From Corylus avellana (Eukaryota > Streptophyta > Magnoliopsida > Fagales > Betulaceae), in assembly GCF_901000735.1 (NCBI RefSeq), contig NC_081542.1, positions 14,795,577 through 14,859,576 of the forward strand: a stretch of DNA of 64,000 nucleotides. Reading direction: 5' to 3'. Within the stretch, counting starts at the first letter, position 1; the number at the start of each line of letters is the position of its first letter. Made by a program: the position numbers and the translations under genes. The notes beneath the pieces are model-generated. The model searched no databases and was not told the origin of the DNA. It saw nothing but the letters and a program-made list of their open reading frames with translations. Below, piece after piece: positions 1 to 11,350 of the stretch.

Positions 1-30
1 TTAGTAGAATTAGTTGACTTGGAGAATAAT

Positions 31-54
31 ATATATATATATATATATATATAT
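31..54. repeat. (AT)n microsatellite
   Basis: A run of about twelve alternating AT dinucleotides lies just upstream of the SINE half at 55-111. It is a simple repeat with no coding signal. Confidence 0.9.
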
Positions 55-111
55 GTCCGCACAAGATGGGGAAGAGAAATTCGAACTAGTGACCTCCGCT
101 TCATTAGGCAT
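55..111 (-). mobile_element. tRNA-derived SINE, half 1 (interrupted by the CACTA element)
   Basis: On the minus strand this half carries a Pol III B-box-like stretch (GGTCACTAGTTCGAAT). The other half, at 5000-5037, carries the A-box-like AGGTAACTCAATCGGTTGG. Removing 112-4999 and one copy of the CAT target duplication rejoins a tRNA-like unit that matches other copies in the window (6385-6478, 31825-31912, 32210-32306). It is a short, non-coding Pol III retroelement, not a functional tRNA gene. Confidence 0.7.
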
Positions 112-119
112 CATTACAA

Positions 120-365
120 AAAAAATTGGGTTTAGTGACGTGGCAACTGTTCATTAATTTTTGCCACATCACTAAATTATAACGTGTTAAATTACAACAC
201 GTTACCCTTATTATTGGTAACGTATTATTTTTGACACATCACCATATAGTGAAGTGGCAAAAATGCCACGTTATCTTATGGTAACGTGTCATTATAACAC
301 GTTACCATATGGTAACGTGGCATTATGACACGTTGCCATTTGGCAACATGTCAATCTTACACGTT
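120..365. repeat. CACTA left subterminal repeats (GTAACGTG class)
   Basis: At least ten near-copies of GGTAACGTG or its complement occur in direct and inverted orientation, interleaved with GTGGCA and TGACACG variants. In characterised CACTA elements such subterminal arrays bind the TNPA-type accessory protein. That function is inferred here from family knowledge. Confidence 0.75.
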
Positions 366-1035
366 AAAAATTGGTTAAAATTTTAAATAAATTAAAAAAT
401 AAAAATTTTCAGAAATTTGATGATAAAATTTTTTTTTCAGGCACTCTTTACATTATTTGCTAAATAAGAAGTGTATTTTTTATACAAGTGTAATCTTGTA
501 AACAATCATACAATTTTATTGACATTAATTCATTCTATTATTAATAACTTTGAGAAAAAAAAATATTGGGGATTAGGACTATGTGGTAGGCAGATCAGCA
601 TGTGAGTCCCTATTGAAAGTTCAGAACCCAAAAAAGATATGGCTAAGATATACTTCTAGAAAAGAATATGCATTAGTGCTTGTGTTTTACAATATTATTA
701 TAGGCATCACTAATTATGTGTCAAGCATGCTAGACGCTATCAGCTTTATAATACTAACACCATGCTTTATTTCATAGTCAGGATATGCACTATCAATTAA
801 TTAACCAAATTAAGAGAATTGGCCGATGTAAGCCCTGAACATGCATGGTGGAAATATATATGCATGCCATATTACGCATATTTAATATTACGTATAATTA
901 AGTTGATATATATAATAAGTTGATAATTAATTAATTATCAATTACTAAGCTTAATAAATTAACAAGTATATATAAATTAGCAATTTATATATATATATAT
1001 AAAATTTATAATTTATAATATATTATATAAATAAT

Positions 1036-1218
1036 AACGTGCCATGCATGGCACGTTACTATAAGAGTAACGTGCCATTCATGGCACGCTACAACCAGTG
1101 TAACGTGCCATGTGGCACGTTACTAGAAACGTAACGTGCCACATAGCACGTTACAAAAAGAGTAACGTGCCACATAGGCACGTCACCACAAGAGTAACGT
1201 GCCTATATGGCTCGTTAC
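1036..1218. repeat. Internal block of GTAACGTGCC palindromic repeats
   Basis: About eight units of the form GTAACGTGCC...GGCACGTTAC form short hairpins. The motif matches both element ends. The block is separated from the left end by AT-rich DNA (370-1035), suggesting that the left subterminal domain extends this far or that AT-rich DNA was inserted within it. Confidence 0.7.
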
Positions 1219-1577
1219 TATGAGCCTTGGGACCATGCGCTTCTAACCCTGCACATGGTCCTTCTTCTTCTTCTCCTTTTCTCTTTTTTTCCCCTGGCCG
1301 GCTATCTTCTTCTCCCCCGCGCAATGCAGCTTTCTCCCCCTTGCCTTGAAAATTTTTTCTCTCTTCTTCTCACATTTTCCAGCCACCTTCTCTCAATATT
1401 TCTCTCACATTTTCCACCTTCTTCTTCGGATTTTGTAGCAGGCCGCCACCTCATCACCACCGTCTTCTCTCTCCGCCGGCAAACTCTTCTTCAGCCGTCA
1501 ACTCATCACCTCTCACGTGATTTCCGGCCATCTATCAGGTATACATATATATAATTTTTTTTTTAAGTATATATAGA

Positions 1578-1918
1578 TAGTTTTTAATTTTTAAGTATAT
1601 ATTGATATATTCTCTGCAGTAATGCATATTTCAAATTTTGTATATGTATATAAAATTGATTCTTGTAATGTATTGGTTTATAGAATATTGTATATGTATA
1701 TATATGTTCAATTTTTTTTTTGTTAGCTAATTAACTNNNNNNNNNNNNNNNNNNNNTTTTTAGTTTTTAATTTTTAAGTATATATTGATATATTCTCTGC
1801 AGTAATGCATATTTCAAATTTTGTATATGTATATAAAATTGATTCCTGTAATGTATTGGTTTATAGAATATTGTATATGTATATATATGTTCAATTTTTT
1901 TTTGTTAGCTAATTAACT
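1578..1918. repeat. 159-bp direct duplication flanking the sequence gap
   Basis: 1578-1736 and 1761-1918 are nearly identical. They differ at one C/T site (gattCttg versus gattCctg) and by one base in a T run. The two copies abut the 20-N gap. The most likely cause is two overlapping contig ends that were scaffolded rather than merged. Confidence 0.85.
1737..1756. other. Assembly gap (20 N)
   Basis: There are exactly 20 undetermined bases. Because identical sequence flanks both sides, the gap is probably artificial, with no missing DNA. Confidence 0.98.
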
Positions 1919-2698
1919 GATTAATTTGGTTGAATTATATATTATTTTTAGTGTCCTATGTTTGTATGTAAAAATGTAGAATTGTTCAAGGTGAGCATGT
2001 ATGCAAAATATTTATAGACACGTCTTTAGGTAAGTAGTTTGAAATTAGGTAAATTTTTTTAATTTTGTGTATGTTTTACAAACCTAGCTTTTATATAAAT
2101 GATCATTTATATAATAAATAAAATGTAGAAAATAGATTTATATAAATCATTTATATAAATGATTACAAAAATAATAATAAAAAATACATAATGCTAAAAA
2201 AAGAAAAAAAAACGACCTACGTAGCTAGTTAGATGAATTATATTTAGGGTCCCCATATGAAGTTCAAATTATGTAACTTTATATTTTTTTTAAAAATTAC
2301 GACAAAAACATAACTTAAATTTATTTTATTTAGGTCCTCCTAACAAATTACAACATTTTCAATTTGTTTAATATAATTTGGTTTAGGTTTTACAACTTTA
2401 TATTAGAGTACATGTTATTAAATAAACAACGAACGTAGATGTTTTTTTTAAGTACAGTACTCATGAAAAATGTTTTTAATTTTGTATTATAATATGGTTC
2501 AAGGTTTGGAAATTTACTTCATGTCAATTTTAAGCAGAAAAATAAAAAAATAAAAAGGAAAGAAAAGAATAACAACAAAGTAATGAATCTAGTTTTACTT
2601 ATTCATTGTTAGGGTCCCAATTGGCCATAGTAATGCATTTATGTGTAAGTTTGGCGTAAATCTTATATATTTATGTTTCTAATATACGTAGTAACACT

Positions 2699-3268
2699 AT
2701 GAACAAGAGTTTGATGAAGAAGAATAGGGGTACAAAGGAATACAGAGACGGATGTAAAGCGTTTGTGGACTTCGCAGTTCAGAACTGTGACACTCCAGAC
2801 AAATTGATTGTGTGCCCTTGTAAGACGTGTCGCCGTAACAGGAGACACCTTCCAAGTTTGGTATACGACCACCTGACAGGGGGGAAAGGAATGTGGCCCC
2901 AATATACATACTGGATTTATCATGGCAAGAGGCCTATTAGAGCTCCCGTTGATGGCTCGAATTCATCACGTCCTGCAACAGCTGCGGGTGCAAGCACTGA
3001 ACAGGGTAAAAATATGCACGCCATGTTGCGTGATGCATTCGGCATGCACGAAGTCAGAGATGATAATAGTGAGCCTCGGGCTGAGGTGCAGGGAGAGGAA
3101 GAAGACATTGTGCATGATGAAGCCGATGGAGGTGACGTACGAAGGTACGAGGAATTGCTTAAACAGGCAGACAAACCACTTCATGATAAGACCAAACACA
3201 GCAAGCTGAGTGCTACTGTACATCTATACAATTTGAAGTGTGTGGGTGGAGGAGTTGTTAGAAAATGA
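2699..3268 (+). pseudogene. CACTA transposase N-terminal fragment (transposase-associated domain)
   Basis: The 189-codon reading frame begins at an ATG. Residues 1-85 resemble the plant transposase-associated domain that precedes the TNP2 transposase, with a cysteine cluster (CPCKTCRRNRR) and a WIYHGK tail. Residues 165-185 (HSKLSATVHLYNLKCVGG) look like the TNP2 linker. The frame then stops, and none of the DDE catalytic core follows. It sits inside the CACTA element, and its base composition (near 50% GC) contrasts with the AT-rich flanks. It is a truncated remnant of a TNP2-like gene; a spliced fusion to the next frame is possible but cannot be shown here. Confidence 0.6.
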
Positions 3269-3797
3269 CCCTGCAGAACAGGTAGATGGGTCCCAAGGGA
3301 CGGTTAGGTGGACACCAGATGACGCTTATGCTCGGGCGCACGACAATAAGCCTGAGTATGCGGGTCGTGTTCGTGGGGTCAGCAAGAACATTCTGCATGC
3401 ACACGGCACCATCCACTCATATTATACACCGTCCCAAGCACGGTCGCAAAACCATGGCGGGACAATGGTCTTGCGTGAAGAACTCGAAAGAGCCATTGAA
3501 GCCAAGAGGGAGAAGCACAGGGAGCAAATGGATGCAAGGCTAGCGTAGCAGAGTGAGGAGATTACTGCGGCGGTGACCGCGCGGGTGACTCAGCAGATGG
3601 TTGAGCAGATGGCTGCTCAGATGGCGGCGTATGAGGCGCGGATTCGCAGCCTTGAGGGGTCAAGACGTATGGGGTCGGAGCCGGGGGTGACGACAATCAA
3701 GAATCTGCAAGATGCAGAGTCCCCAACACGAGTGATTGTGAGATCCTCAGTTGATAGCCGATCAGGTAATGCATATATTCTTATTGTTTCTATTTGA
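3240..3797 (+). pseudogene. En/Spm accessory protein (Ptta/TNPA-like) C-terminal fragment
   Basis: This frame is shifted by one base relative to the preceding TNP2-like fragment. It contains RWTPDDAYARAHDNKPEYAG and RVRGVSKNILH, typical of the plant transposase (Ptta/En/Spm) family. A charged coiled-coil-like tail follows (EELERAIEAKREKHREQM). A single TAG at 3546-3548 interrupts it, and the same frame continues through a glutamine/alanine-rich helix to 3797. A possible further exon near 3924-4036 encodes an acidic, then basic tail. Fusion of a TNP2-like N-terminus to this C-terminus implies an internal deletion joined two transposon genes. Confidence 0.55.
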
Positions 3798-4517
3798 GTA
3801 TCATTGTGATCTTACGAGATGAATATCATTTTAAGGGCTAGTAATTTTGTATGGTAAATAAACTTTGTTCGTTTATAGACACAATTGTACATAACACAAT
3901 TGCAACGTAATATGCATGTGTAGATGACGTAAGAGTAGAAGTTGAGGACGACGATCAGAATGAAATCCAACACCAGACGCCGGCTGGACAGAAGTCTCGT
4001 TTGTCAAGACATTATACCCGTCGTTCAGGCACCCCGTGAGTGAATACATTAAACTAATCTACTTTGTTGTTCCTAGTTGGTTTGGTTGTGATTGGAGCTT
4101 TGCATAGTTAATCTTACCATATTTGTTGAAGCCGCCTCATTGAATAAATGTATATGTGTTTTTGTATGTCGTACAAATATAGGCATAGGTCTTGCATATA
4201 CTATATCACAAATGTCGAGGTTGTTTATGTATGTATGTCGATTGTTTATTTGACAATTATTCGATTGTTTTCTCACTTACCTATTAGGAGTTGATAATAT
4301 TATATCACAAATGTCAATTAGCTAATTGATTCCTTGTTTTATTATTTGCAGTTAGTGCGGGGAAGCCGGGAGATAATGGTCATGATGATATTCACTTGGC
4401 TTTGGTCGGAGTAGTATTTGTTTAAGGCTTCTGTTTTTTGTATTTGTGTATAACCTTAGTTGGATTAATTGTGTTTGTTTAGTGTTGGATTAATTGTGGT
4501 ATGTAGTTGGTTTGTGG

Positions 4518-4561
<44 letters not shown>
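4518..4561. repeat. (TA)n microsatellite
   Basis: A run of 20 or more TA repeats lies within the CACTA 3' region. A shorter run lies at 4649-4671. Confidence 0.9.
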
Positions 4562-4565
<4 letters not shown>

Positions 4566-4713
4566 GAATTGATCAAATATATGTTGGATTGTTGAATATA
4601 TAGTTGGATTGTTGGATTAATTGTGGTATGTATAGTAGTTGGATTGTGGTTATATATATATATATATATATAACGAGCAGAGAAAATTTAATTTTTTTTT
4701 TCTATCTCAATTT

Positions 4714-4985
4714 TGTAACGTGGCAGATTCCTGCCACGTTACAAAATTGTAACTGGCAGAAGCTGCCACGTACCACACATGGTACCACGTTACCACATAT
4801 GGTAACGTGTCAGACTCTGACACGTGACCAAATGGTAACGCGTTACAGTCTGACACGTTATTAAAGTTGCAATAGTTACGTCCAATTTAACCACCCGTCA
4901 AACACGTTGCTATAGACACGTTACTACACTTTAGTAACGTGTTAACACCATATACATGTTACTAATGGTCCGTAGCAAAAAAATT
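4714..4985. repeat. CACTA right subterminal repeats
   Basis: Multiple direct and inverted copies of TGGTAACGTG, CACGTTAC and TGACACGT lie just inside the right terminus. They mirror the left array and support both element boundaries. Confidence 0.75.
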
Positions 4986-4999
4986 ATATTCTTGTAGTG

Positions 5000-5037
5000 C
5001 ATGGTCCCAACCGATTGAGTTACCTCTTGAAGACAGG
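5000..5037 (-). mobile_element. tRNA-derived SINE, half 2
   Basis: On the minus strand this carries the A-box-like part of the tRNA-derived unit. It begins with CAT, the duplicated target trinucleotide shared with 109-111. Confidence 0.65.
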
Positions 5038-6384
5038 ATTTAACATATATTAGGTAGTCATAAGAGCTTATTTGTGATGTGCCAGCATGAAATAGCTTCA
5101 ATGCCTAAGTTAGTTATGGGCTCCGAAGAAATTATGACAATAACAACTAGTATTTTTCTTTTGCTAAAGTAGAACCATTTTTACATGGAATGACTTTTCC
5201 TTTTCTGGGAGAGATTGTAGCCATTGTCAATAATTAGTTTCCAACAATTTTGAGATTGGCATGATCCCAAGAATTTCAGGATTTGTGGCATATCTTGGAA
5301 GCTTATCCTATTTTTCCAGATGCAGCCGAATTTATAGTGGTATACCTGAGATTCCCTACGGTGGATCTCGGGTTCTTCAGTATGGAATATTCAAGATTTC
5401 CCGTAGCATATATATCCGGGATTCCTTGGTATTGAAGAGGATGATCCTTCAAATGTACATCCTAGTTGTCCCAAGTTGTTGTTTTTGTTGTTAAACTGAC
5501 ACGTGTCATGACGTGTCACACGATCCAACACGTGTTGATGATGAGGCATCCACTTGACATAGATCTAACATGTGGCATGATGTGGATCACTAGAAAAAAA
5601 CAAGCAGGAAATGAATAGGGAAAAACTGGAAAAGGAATACAAGGAAAAAAGAGACAAAAGCCAAAAAACCACAAAAATAGAAAGCGACGCCGGAAGAAAA
5701 CAAGCCTCAGAGCGAGGCTACCGGAAAGTGATGCAAGGAGGCGATGGACACAGACGGAGCCAAAGAGCCATTGGGAAGAGTGCGAGTCGACGTGGGTTTG
5801 ACGGGAGACCGTAGATCGGGCTTAGACCAGTTCGATCCAAGAGCCAGGATAAAACCGGAAAATGACTTGGCGGATCTGAGTTGAGGGGGTGTAGGAGAAG
5901 TGCTAAAACAAAAAATGGGACAAAGGAGGGGAAAGAGGCGGAAAGGAAGGGGAAAAAAACACCACACAAGGAGGTAGAGAGCATCATGTAAATAGTTTAG
6001 CTCATAAGGTGAAGAGGGAGATGAGAGGTAGTAAAGGATGAGGGGAGGAGGGGAAGATCTGAAGTTCTCCTCCTCCTCCTATGCGGCACTCTCTGTTAGG
6101 AGAAGAAACCCTTGCAGAGAGGGAAAAGGAGAGGGATTCGCCGACTTATAGATTCTAATTGCTTGTTGTTAATTATGGATTTAATTACTTAATTTCAGAT
6201 CAAGGGTAGTTGGTGGTGTTGGCCCATTTACAATGACTGTTGTAATGCTATTCAACACTTTGGATGCGTGTGATGGAACATTGAATCCATGTCTTTATTC
6301 AATTCATATAAATAAATAAAAACCACTTTATTCAAACGTGGACAGCAGACAAGACTGGTCTATATTTTTTATAATTTTTTTTTT
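5038..6384. other. Gene-free stretch 5038-6384
   Basis: No convincing gene was found. The short open frames around 5261-5494 and 5611-5987 have low-complexity or purine-rich translations and no recognisable domain. The purine-rich tract 5600-6130 (GAAGG and GGAGGAGG runs) reads as pyrimidine-rich on the minus strand and could be an old untranslated leader or retroelement remnant. Confidence 0.5.
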
Positions 6385-6478
6385 GACAGGTTTACACAAG
6401 AGAAAGGAAAGGAAATTCAAACTAGTGACTTCCACTTCATGAGGTGTGATCCACAGCTAATTGAGCTACTAGGGTCAA
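6385..6478 (-). mobile_element. tRNA-derived SINE copy
   Basis: The minus strand reads an A-box-like TAGTAGCTCAATTAGCTG followed about 30 bp later by a B-box-like GTCACTAGTTTGAAT. It is the same family as the SINE at 55-111/5000-5037. It gives an uninterrupted version against which the CACTA insertion point can be read. Confidence 0.65.
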
Positions 6479-7176
6479 GTTAGCCTACAGTTTTTAATAA
6501 ATAATTTTATTATTTGACTTATAATGTCTCACAAATATATATAACTGGTTAATAAAAATAAAAAGTCAATATAATATAATTTTGAGGTTTGATTAGAGGA
6601 CTGCGGCTTATTATTGGTCAATGGTTGTTAATGGCTGACAATGTTAGGTAAGCAAAGTGAAAACGACAAGGAGTAGGTGAAGTAGGACTAAACCATTTTG
6701 CCCATTGCTCTGGGCGAAAGGTTAAAAGGAGTCAAAGGAGTATTGTACTAATTATGCTCATTGCGGTAGTCGAAAGGTTAAAAGCATATTCTGACACAGT
6801 AAAACAAGTAACAAAAAGAAAGGGTTAAATAACATATATTTAAGTCTTTTAAAAAAAAAATTTAGGAACGGATAGGTGTGATATTTAGATACATTAAATT
6901 ATTATTTTGTTGTAATTAAGTAACTGTTTGTCATATATATATATATATATTTTTAAAAAAAATATCCATATTTCTTTAAAAAAATAAAATTTAAAAACCA
7001 AAATTTCATGCAAATTCTTTCTATACTAATCGAACCTTACTCTATGTAATTTAGTATTTAATTAAATTTATTTATTATTATAAATTCGTTTAATTTTTTG
7101 CTTATTTATGTGTATTTTAGGAAGAATACAAAAAAGTTGCCTAATTGCAATAAAATGGTAGTTTGATATATTCAAG

Positions 7177-8594
7177 TGTTATACATGTCATTTTCTGCTT
7201 CTCTCATTTTAGAGAGAGAAGCTCCTCCTTCTCTCTAGCTAGGTAGAGAATACAAACCACCTCCTTGTGAGGTTTACCACCACCATTTGTGTGGTTTTTT
7301 GGGGAGGAGGGATCCCTTCCCTCCCTCTTTTCCGTTTATTCTTCTCTGGTTTACTTGTTTTTTTGTTGCCCGTCCTCACAGTGTTTTCGCTCCATCTCCT
7401 GCCGTCCACTGCTCCACTGCCCTAGGCTACACTCCTCCTTCCCTGTTTGGCCGCTCGCTGCCCGCCATCCACAACGATGCAACCCGGATCTTCCTTGGTT
7501 CATAGATGGGTTTTTCTAAAAATCTGATCTACTTTCCTCAGATTGATCCGAGCCTACACAAGCCACTCCACCACCATCGCCAACCTCACAGCTTTCGATC
7601 GACACCTTGCAATCCGCCGCAAGCACTGCACCCATCGGAGCGTGAGCTCCACACACTTGAGCGTGGATCTCACACGCCAACGCATGTCCACCACGCCCTG
7701 GACAGTAGACTCTTCCGGCCGCTCCTCCACCTTCATCACTGCCGCCACCGTTGGTTGTTGGGGTTTTTGTTTCTTTTCAGCTTGTTGTCTTTATTTTTCA
7801 GTTTTCTCCTTTGCTTCTATGTATTTCTTGTTGTTTTGCTAGGGTTTTGTGGGTTTTAGTCTTATTTATAAGGAATTGGCACTCCTCTCTTATTGAACCG
7901 GTTTTATGAGATGAGTTAGGCGAGGCGCACAAATTTTTTCACGGTATCAGAACCTACCACAGGATGAATGGGGTGCACATTACTTACCCCGTGACAAGGA
8001 TCAGAAAAAATACTAGCTTGCATGTGAGGGAGGGTGTTGAGGAATAATCTCACATTGCCTGTGGGCAAGATCTTGAGCATGTTTTTAATGAATGGGGAAC
8101 CGTCTCTTATTGAATCGGTTTTTATGAGATGAGTTAGGTCCACGAATTTCTTCAAGTCTCCCTCTGTATTTAAGGTCTATTTTTGTAATGGAGACCGGAG
8201 ACAGTACTACCTATCCATCGGTCCCAGATTCGGATCTGATCAGTGCCTTCCCTATATTGACTTCCTACGGGTGGTCAATGTTGTTCTTTGCTAGGAGTGT
8301 AGATGGGTTTGGACTTCATGGGGTGGTTCTTACACCTGTAATTAGGGTGTGTAAATCTCATTAGGTTTATGACTCTTTTTGCACTTTTTTTGCTTTTAAA
8401 ACCGCTTTATGCGGTCCCTTGGAGAGGACAGGTTAATTATTTGGCTCATTTCCTACTTTGTTCCGGTTACTTGCATTGTTGATTTCTATGTTTGGGTCTA
8501 TTGTATAGGAGCCCACCCATTTTCGGCATTTTGATCACTTGTAACCCTTTCCCAATTTGATTTGAAAAGGAAAAAAAAAATGTTACACATGTCA
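7177..8594 (+). mobile_element. Non-LTR retroelement-like insertion with poly(A) and target duplication
   Basis: The insert 7191-8580 ends in an A-rich tail (AAAAGGAAAAAAAAAA). It is bounded by TGTTATACATGTCA (7177-7190) and TGTTACACATGTCA (8581-8594), which match at 13 of 14 bases. This is the signature of target-primed reverse transcription. The 5' part is pyrimidine-rich (CTCCTTCTCTC) like a LINE leader, and the 3' part looks like an untranslated tail. No reverse transcriptase was found, so it is an internally deleted LINE or a mobilised non-coding transcript. Two similar ~40-bp stretches (7880-7920 and 8100-8140, TTATTGAAcCGG...ATGAGATGAGTTAGG) lie inside. Confidence 0.65.
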
Positions 8595-10398
8595 GTTCAT
8601 GATTTTTTTTTTTTTTTTTTTTTTTTTAAACGGCTGAAAGTTGAGGGGGTTGAAGTGTATATAACCCAAACAAAAAACGAAGAATACCTATAAAAAATGT
8701 GCAAATATGAAAAAAAAAAAGAAAGAAAAAAAAAAAAGAAAGAAAATCTTTGATGCATTTGCCTTATCATTTCCAAATGACTAATCAAATTGCAATTAAA
8801 TTTAGAAAAATGTCAACAATGGTTGGCTAACTTAACAAACTCATGAGGTTTAGTTACCCTGAATCTATATCATTATCTTTTTTTGTTCAAGTGCATAAAA
8901 TTGTTTGATACAAAATTATTTAAATATCGATAAAAATACACTTAGCACTCAAAATTTACACCACTTTTAACACTTATACCATCAATCTTTAAAAAGTGAA
9001 GTTGAACTTCCTCCTATTACAAATAAGCTCCTCCGATAACAACTAGCATTATATGTAGGCATATAGGAAAAAAGCAATATTAAGGAGTAAAGTTTTAAAG
9101 ACGACTAGACTTCTTTAAGAGTCTTTTCAAATGTAATGTCGCATTTCAAATTACCAATAAATCAAAATTAAGACGATTTGTCGCCTTGATGTACCCTTTT
9201 GATAATGTTTTTTGACAAGTTTTATTAACAAAAGATTGTCATAATTGTGTTTTCTTTCTCTATCTGAGATTGTTCATAAAATTTTCTGAAATCTATGGAA
9301 TAACAAAAGATTGCTTTCATGCATATTATAATTTTTACTGCAAGTTTATAAATTGACTTTCCAATCATCTCAATCATTAAATAATTAAATTTATTTACTA
9401 AATTTCCTTAATTTTTTTTACGCATATTATATCACATAAATTTGTAAGAAAATTGTATAATACGAAATAATCACCATCTCAGACATGGGTGGGGCCATAT
9501 ATATTATATTATTATCAAGAAAAGACAAACCATTCTAAAAGCAAGCGAATGATTCTATCTTAGTACTAACTTAACAAGCTCTAGAAGAACACATAATATA
9601 TATATATAAACTCAAACAGCGGTTGGCTGCTTTGAAATTCCCTAATTGTTTGCCACTGTTCCACGTGGGCTGCTGAGCCCTTGTTCCGAATTCCATTCGC
9701 ACTCCTTTTTACTGCATTTCTTATCTTAAAAAACTTAGTTTAATAGGAAATAACAAATTTAATTATTTAATTAATATTTTAATTTTTTTAATTTTTTTTA
9801 ACAAAGACTAATTCAAATATTATTTTATGGAACTATCATATCAACACTTTAAAATAATTGTATAATAAAAAAAAAAAAGTAAGTTTACTTGGCATAGAAA
9901 ATAACGTTTGTTAAATAAATTTATTAAGTTACGCATAGGAGCAAGCTCTCCCGTCATTTTGTTAATTTTTTCTTGTCTTTTAGGTGACCCCGTCATCTTA
10001 TCTGAGCGGTCTGACCGCCCAAAAATATACTTTTGGGCAACTATAAATTACTTGCACCGACAATTGAGTTAGTGGGAAATTTTCATGTCGTCAGGCTAGT
10101 CTAATCACGGAAAAAGCCTAAGCTTACAAAGTTAGAACGTGTTGATGAATATCACCATAAAATTACTACATTTATATTCTGGATATGATATGAAAGTTGA
10201 TTGTATAGGTTGAGACGATTGCTTGCATAAGCTGAGGTTTGACAATTCAGGGGAATATCATTATCAAACATTTACAATTGTAACAAATCTCATTGACAAA
10301 ATATTTTGCTGTATTAAGTTGATACAATTTTTTCTTTCTGTTCATGATAGGCCCCCATTGTCGTAGTGTTTAAGGAATGATTGAATTTAAGAATTTAA
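8595..10398. other. Gene-free AT-rich stretch
   Basis: Homopolymer tracts (T at 8608-8629, A at 8710-8740) and AT-rich DNA. No open frame has a recognisable domain on either strand. Confidence 0.6.
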
Positions 10399-11048
10399 GG
10401 GAAAAACATCATTTACACCATTTGCAATTATAATCTAGAAGTTTTTTTAAAAAAATTGCAATATTGGTATCCCATTTGTTTTGATCTCTTTTAATTTTAC
10501 CCCCCATTTTTTTAAAGTGATAATTTCACTTAGGACCCCTAAATTACCACTAGTTTTGAGAAGACCCCTCAAATTTTAAAAACTCTTAATTCTACACCCT
10601 AAACTTTTAATTTGATGCAATTAACCCCTCTTTGTCAATTTTTGTCATTGAAACCTAACGGAAACCATTAAAAAGATCAAATTACCCTCACTCTTTTTAA
10701 TTTTTGATTTGAAATTAAGTGTAAATTTAGAATTTTAAAATGTAAGGGGTATAAAAGGTCATTTTATCACTCATAGTTCAGGAGCCTTAAGTAAAGTTTT
10801 CGCTTTTTTAAATGTCCAAAATGCTCACATTTTAATTTGATGCAAATTTTTACTTTGTTCTTTTGTTTTTGTTTTTTTGTTTTTTGTTTTTTTTTTTTTT
10901 TTAAGGGGCATTTTTTTTTTTTTTTTAACAAACAAGGGATGAAATAAAGAGGGGTTGAAATATGAGATATCGACATTACAAATTTAAAAACTTCGAGATT
11001 ATAATTGCAAAACCACTTATTCTTTAGGGGGCGTAAGTGAAGTTTTTC
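10399..11048. mobile_element. Foldback MITE, ~650 bp
   Basis: The ends are inverted repeats of roughly 90 bp. The left arm reads GGGAAAAACATCATTTACACC and continues to TTGCAATTATAATCT. The reverse complement of the right arm reads GAAAAACTTCACTTACGCC and then TTGCAATTATAATCTCGAAG. The interior is low-complexity with no coding capacity. A related element sits in the nsLTP intron (17323-18071) and another at 19006-19355. A Mutator-like origin is inferred; no clean target duplication was identified. Confidence 0.65.
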
Positions 11049-11341
11049 ATAGTTTAATTAATATTTGAGCGCTCTCTTCCATGTATGGGTTCAAACTTCT
11101 CTTTAATAAATGAGACTCAACACATGGCATATTTAATTATAATGAGAGGTAAACTATAGAATTAAAAATTGAACTTAGCACGTTTATTCTAATATCATGT
11201 TAAATCACTTGTTGTACTAAAAATTTAAACCGATAAATAATTAATAATTTATTCATATTGTGAGGCACATGTGTCAAATTTGACGTGCGGTCTATTGACA
11301 TAAAGTTTTGCGAACTAAATTCTCTCTTCCAAGACTTGTCT

Positions 11342-11350
11342 CTATATAAC
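11342..11350 (+). promoter_or_regulatory. TATA box of desiccation-related copy 1
   Basis: TATATAAC lies about 75 bp upstream of the ATG at 11425. The context CTATATAA and the CAATCATGCAT that follows are conserved, on the other strand, upstream of copies 2-4. Confidence 0.6.

Larger units (their letters stand above)
112..4999 (+). mobile_element. CACTA (En/Spm-like) DNA transposon, non-autonomous
   Basis: The right end reads TTCTTGTAGTG, the reverse complement of the canonical plant CACTA terminus CACTACAAGAA. The left end is a degraded version, CATTACAAAAAA. The 3-bp sequence CAT flanks both sides (109-111 and 5000-5002), matching the 3-bp target duplication of this superfamily. Both subterminal regions are dense in GTAACGTG/CACGTTAC motifs. 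The interior carries a transposase-associated domain and an En/Spm accessory-protein fragment, but no DDE transposase core was found, so movement would need a helper. The 4888-bp length includes a 20-N gap and an apparent false duplication. Confidence 0.85.

Noticed and set aside
1207..1554. 115-codon open frame with leucine/serine-rich translation
   Set aside because: It lies in the CACTA leader region, is driven by CTTCTT-type pyrimidine runs and has no domain. It is more likely an untranslated leader.
55..5037. A tRNA gene at the A/B-box sequences
   Set aside because: Anticodon and acceptor stems cannot be formed, the B box is decayed, and the same unit recurs as a dispersed repeat.
5611..5987. 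Overlapping frames on both strands
   Set aside because: The purine-rich tract opens all frames by composition bias; the translations are low-complexity.
7287..7859. Several overlapping 70-117-codon frames
   Set aside because: They fall in the leader-like part of a retroposed insert, in three frames at once, with proline/histidine-rich noise and no domain.
10399..11048. Target duplication for the foldback MITE
   Set aside because: Flanks GAATTTAAG and ATAGTTTAA are both AT-rich but do not match well enough.
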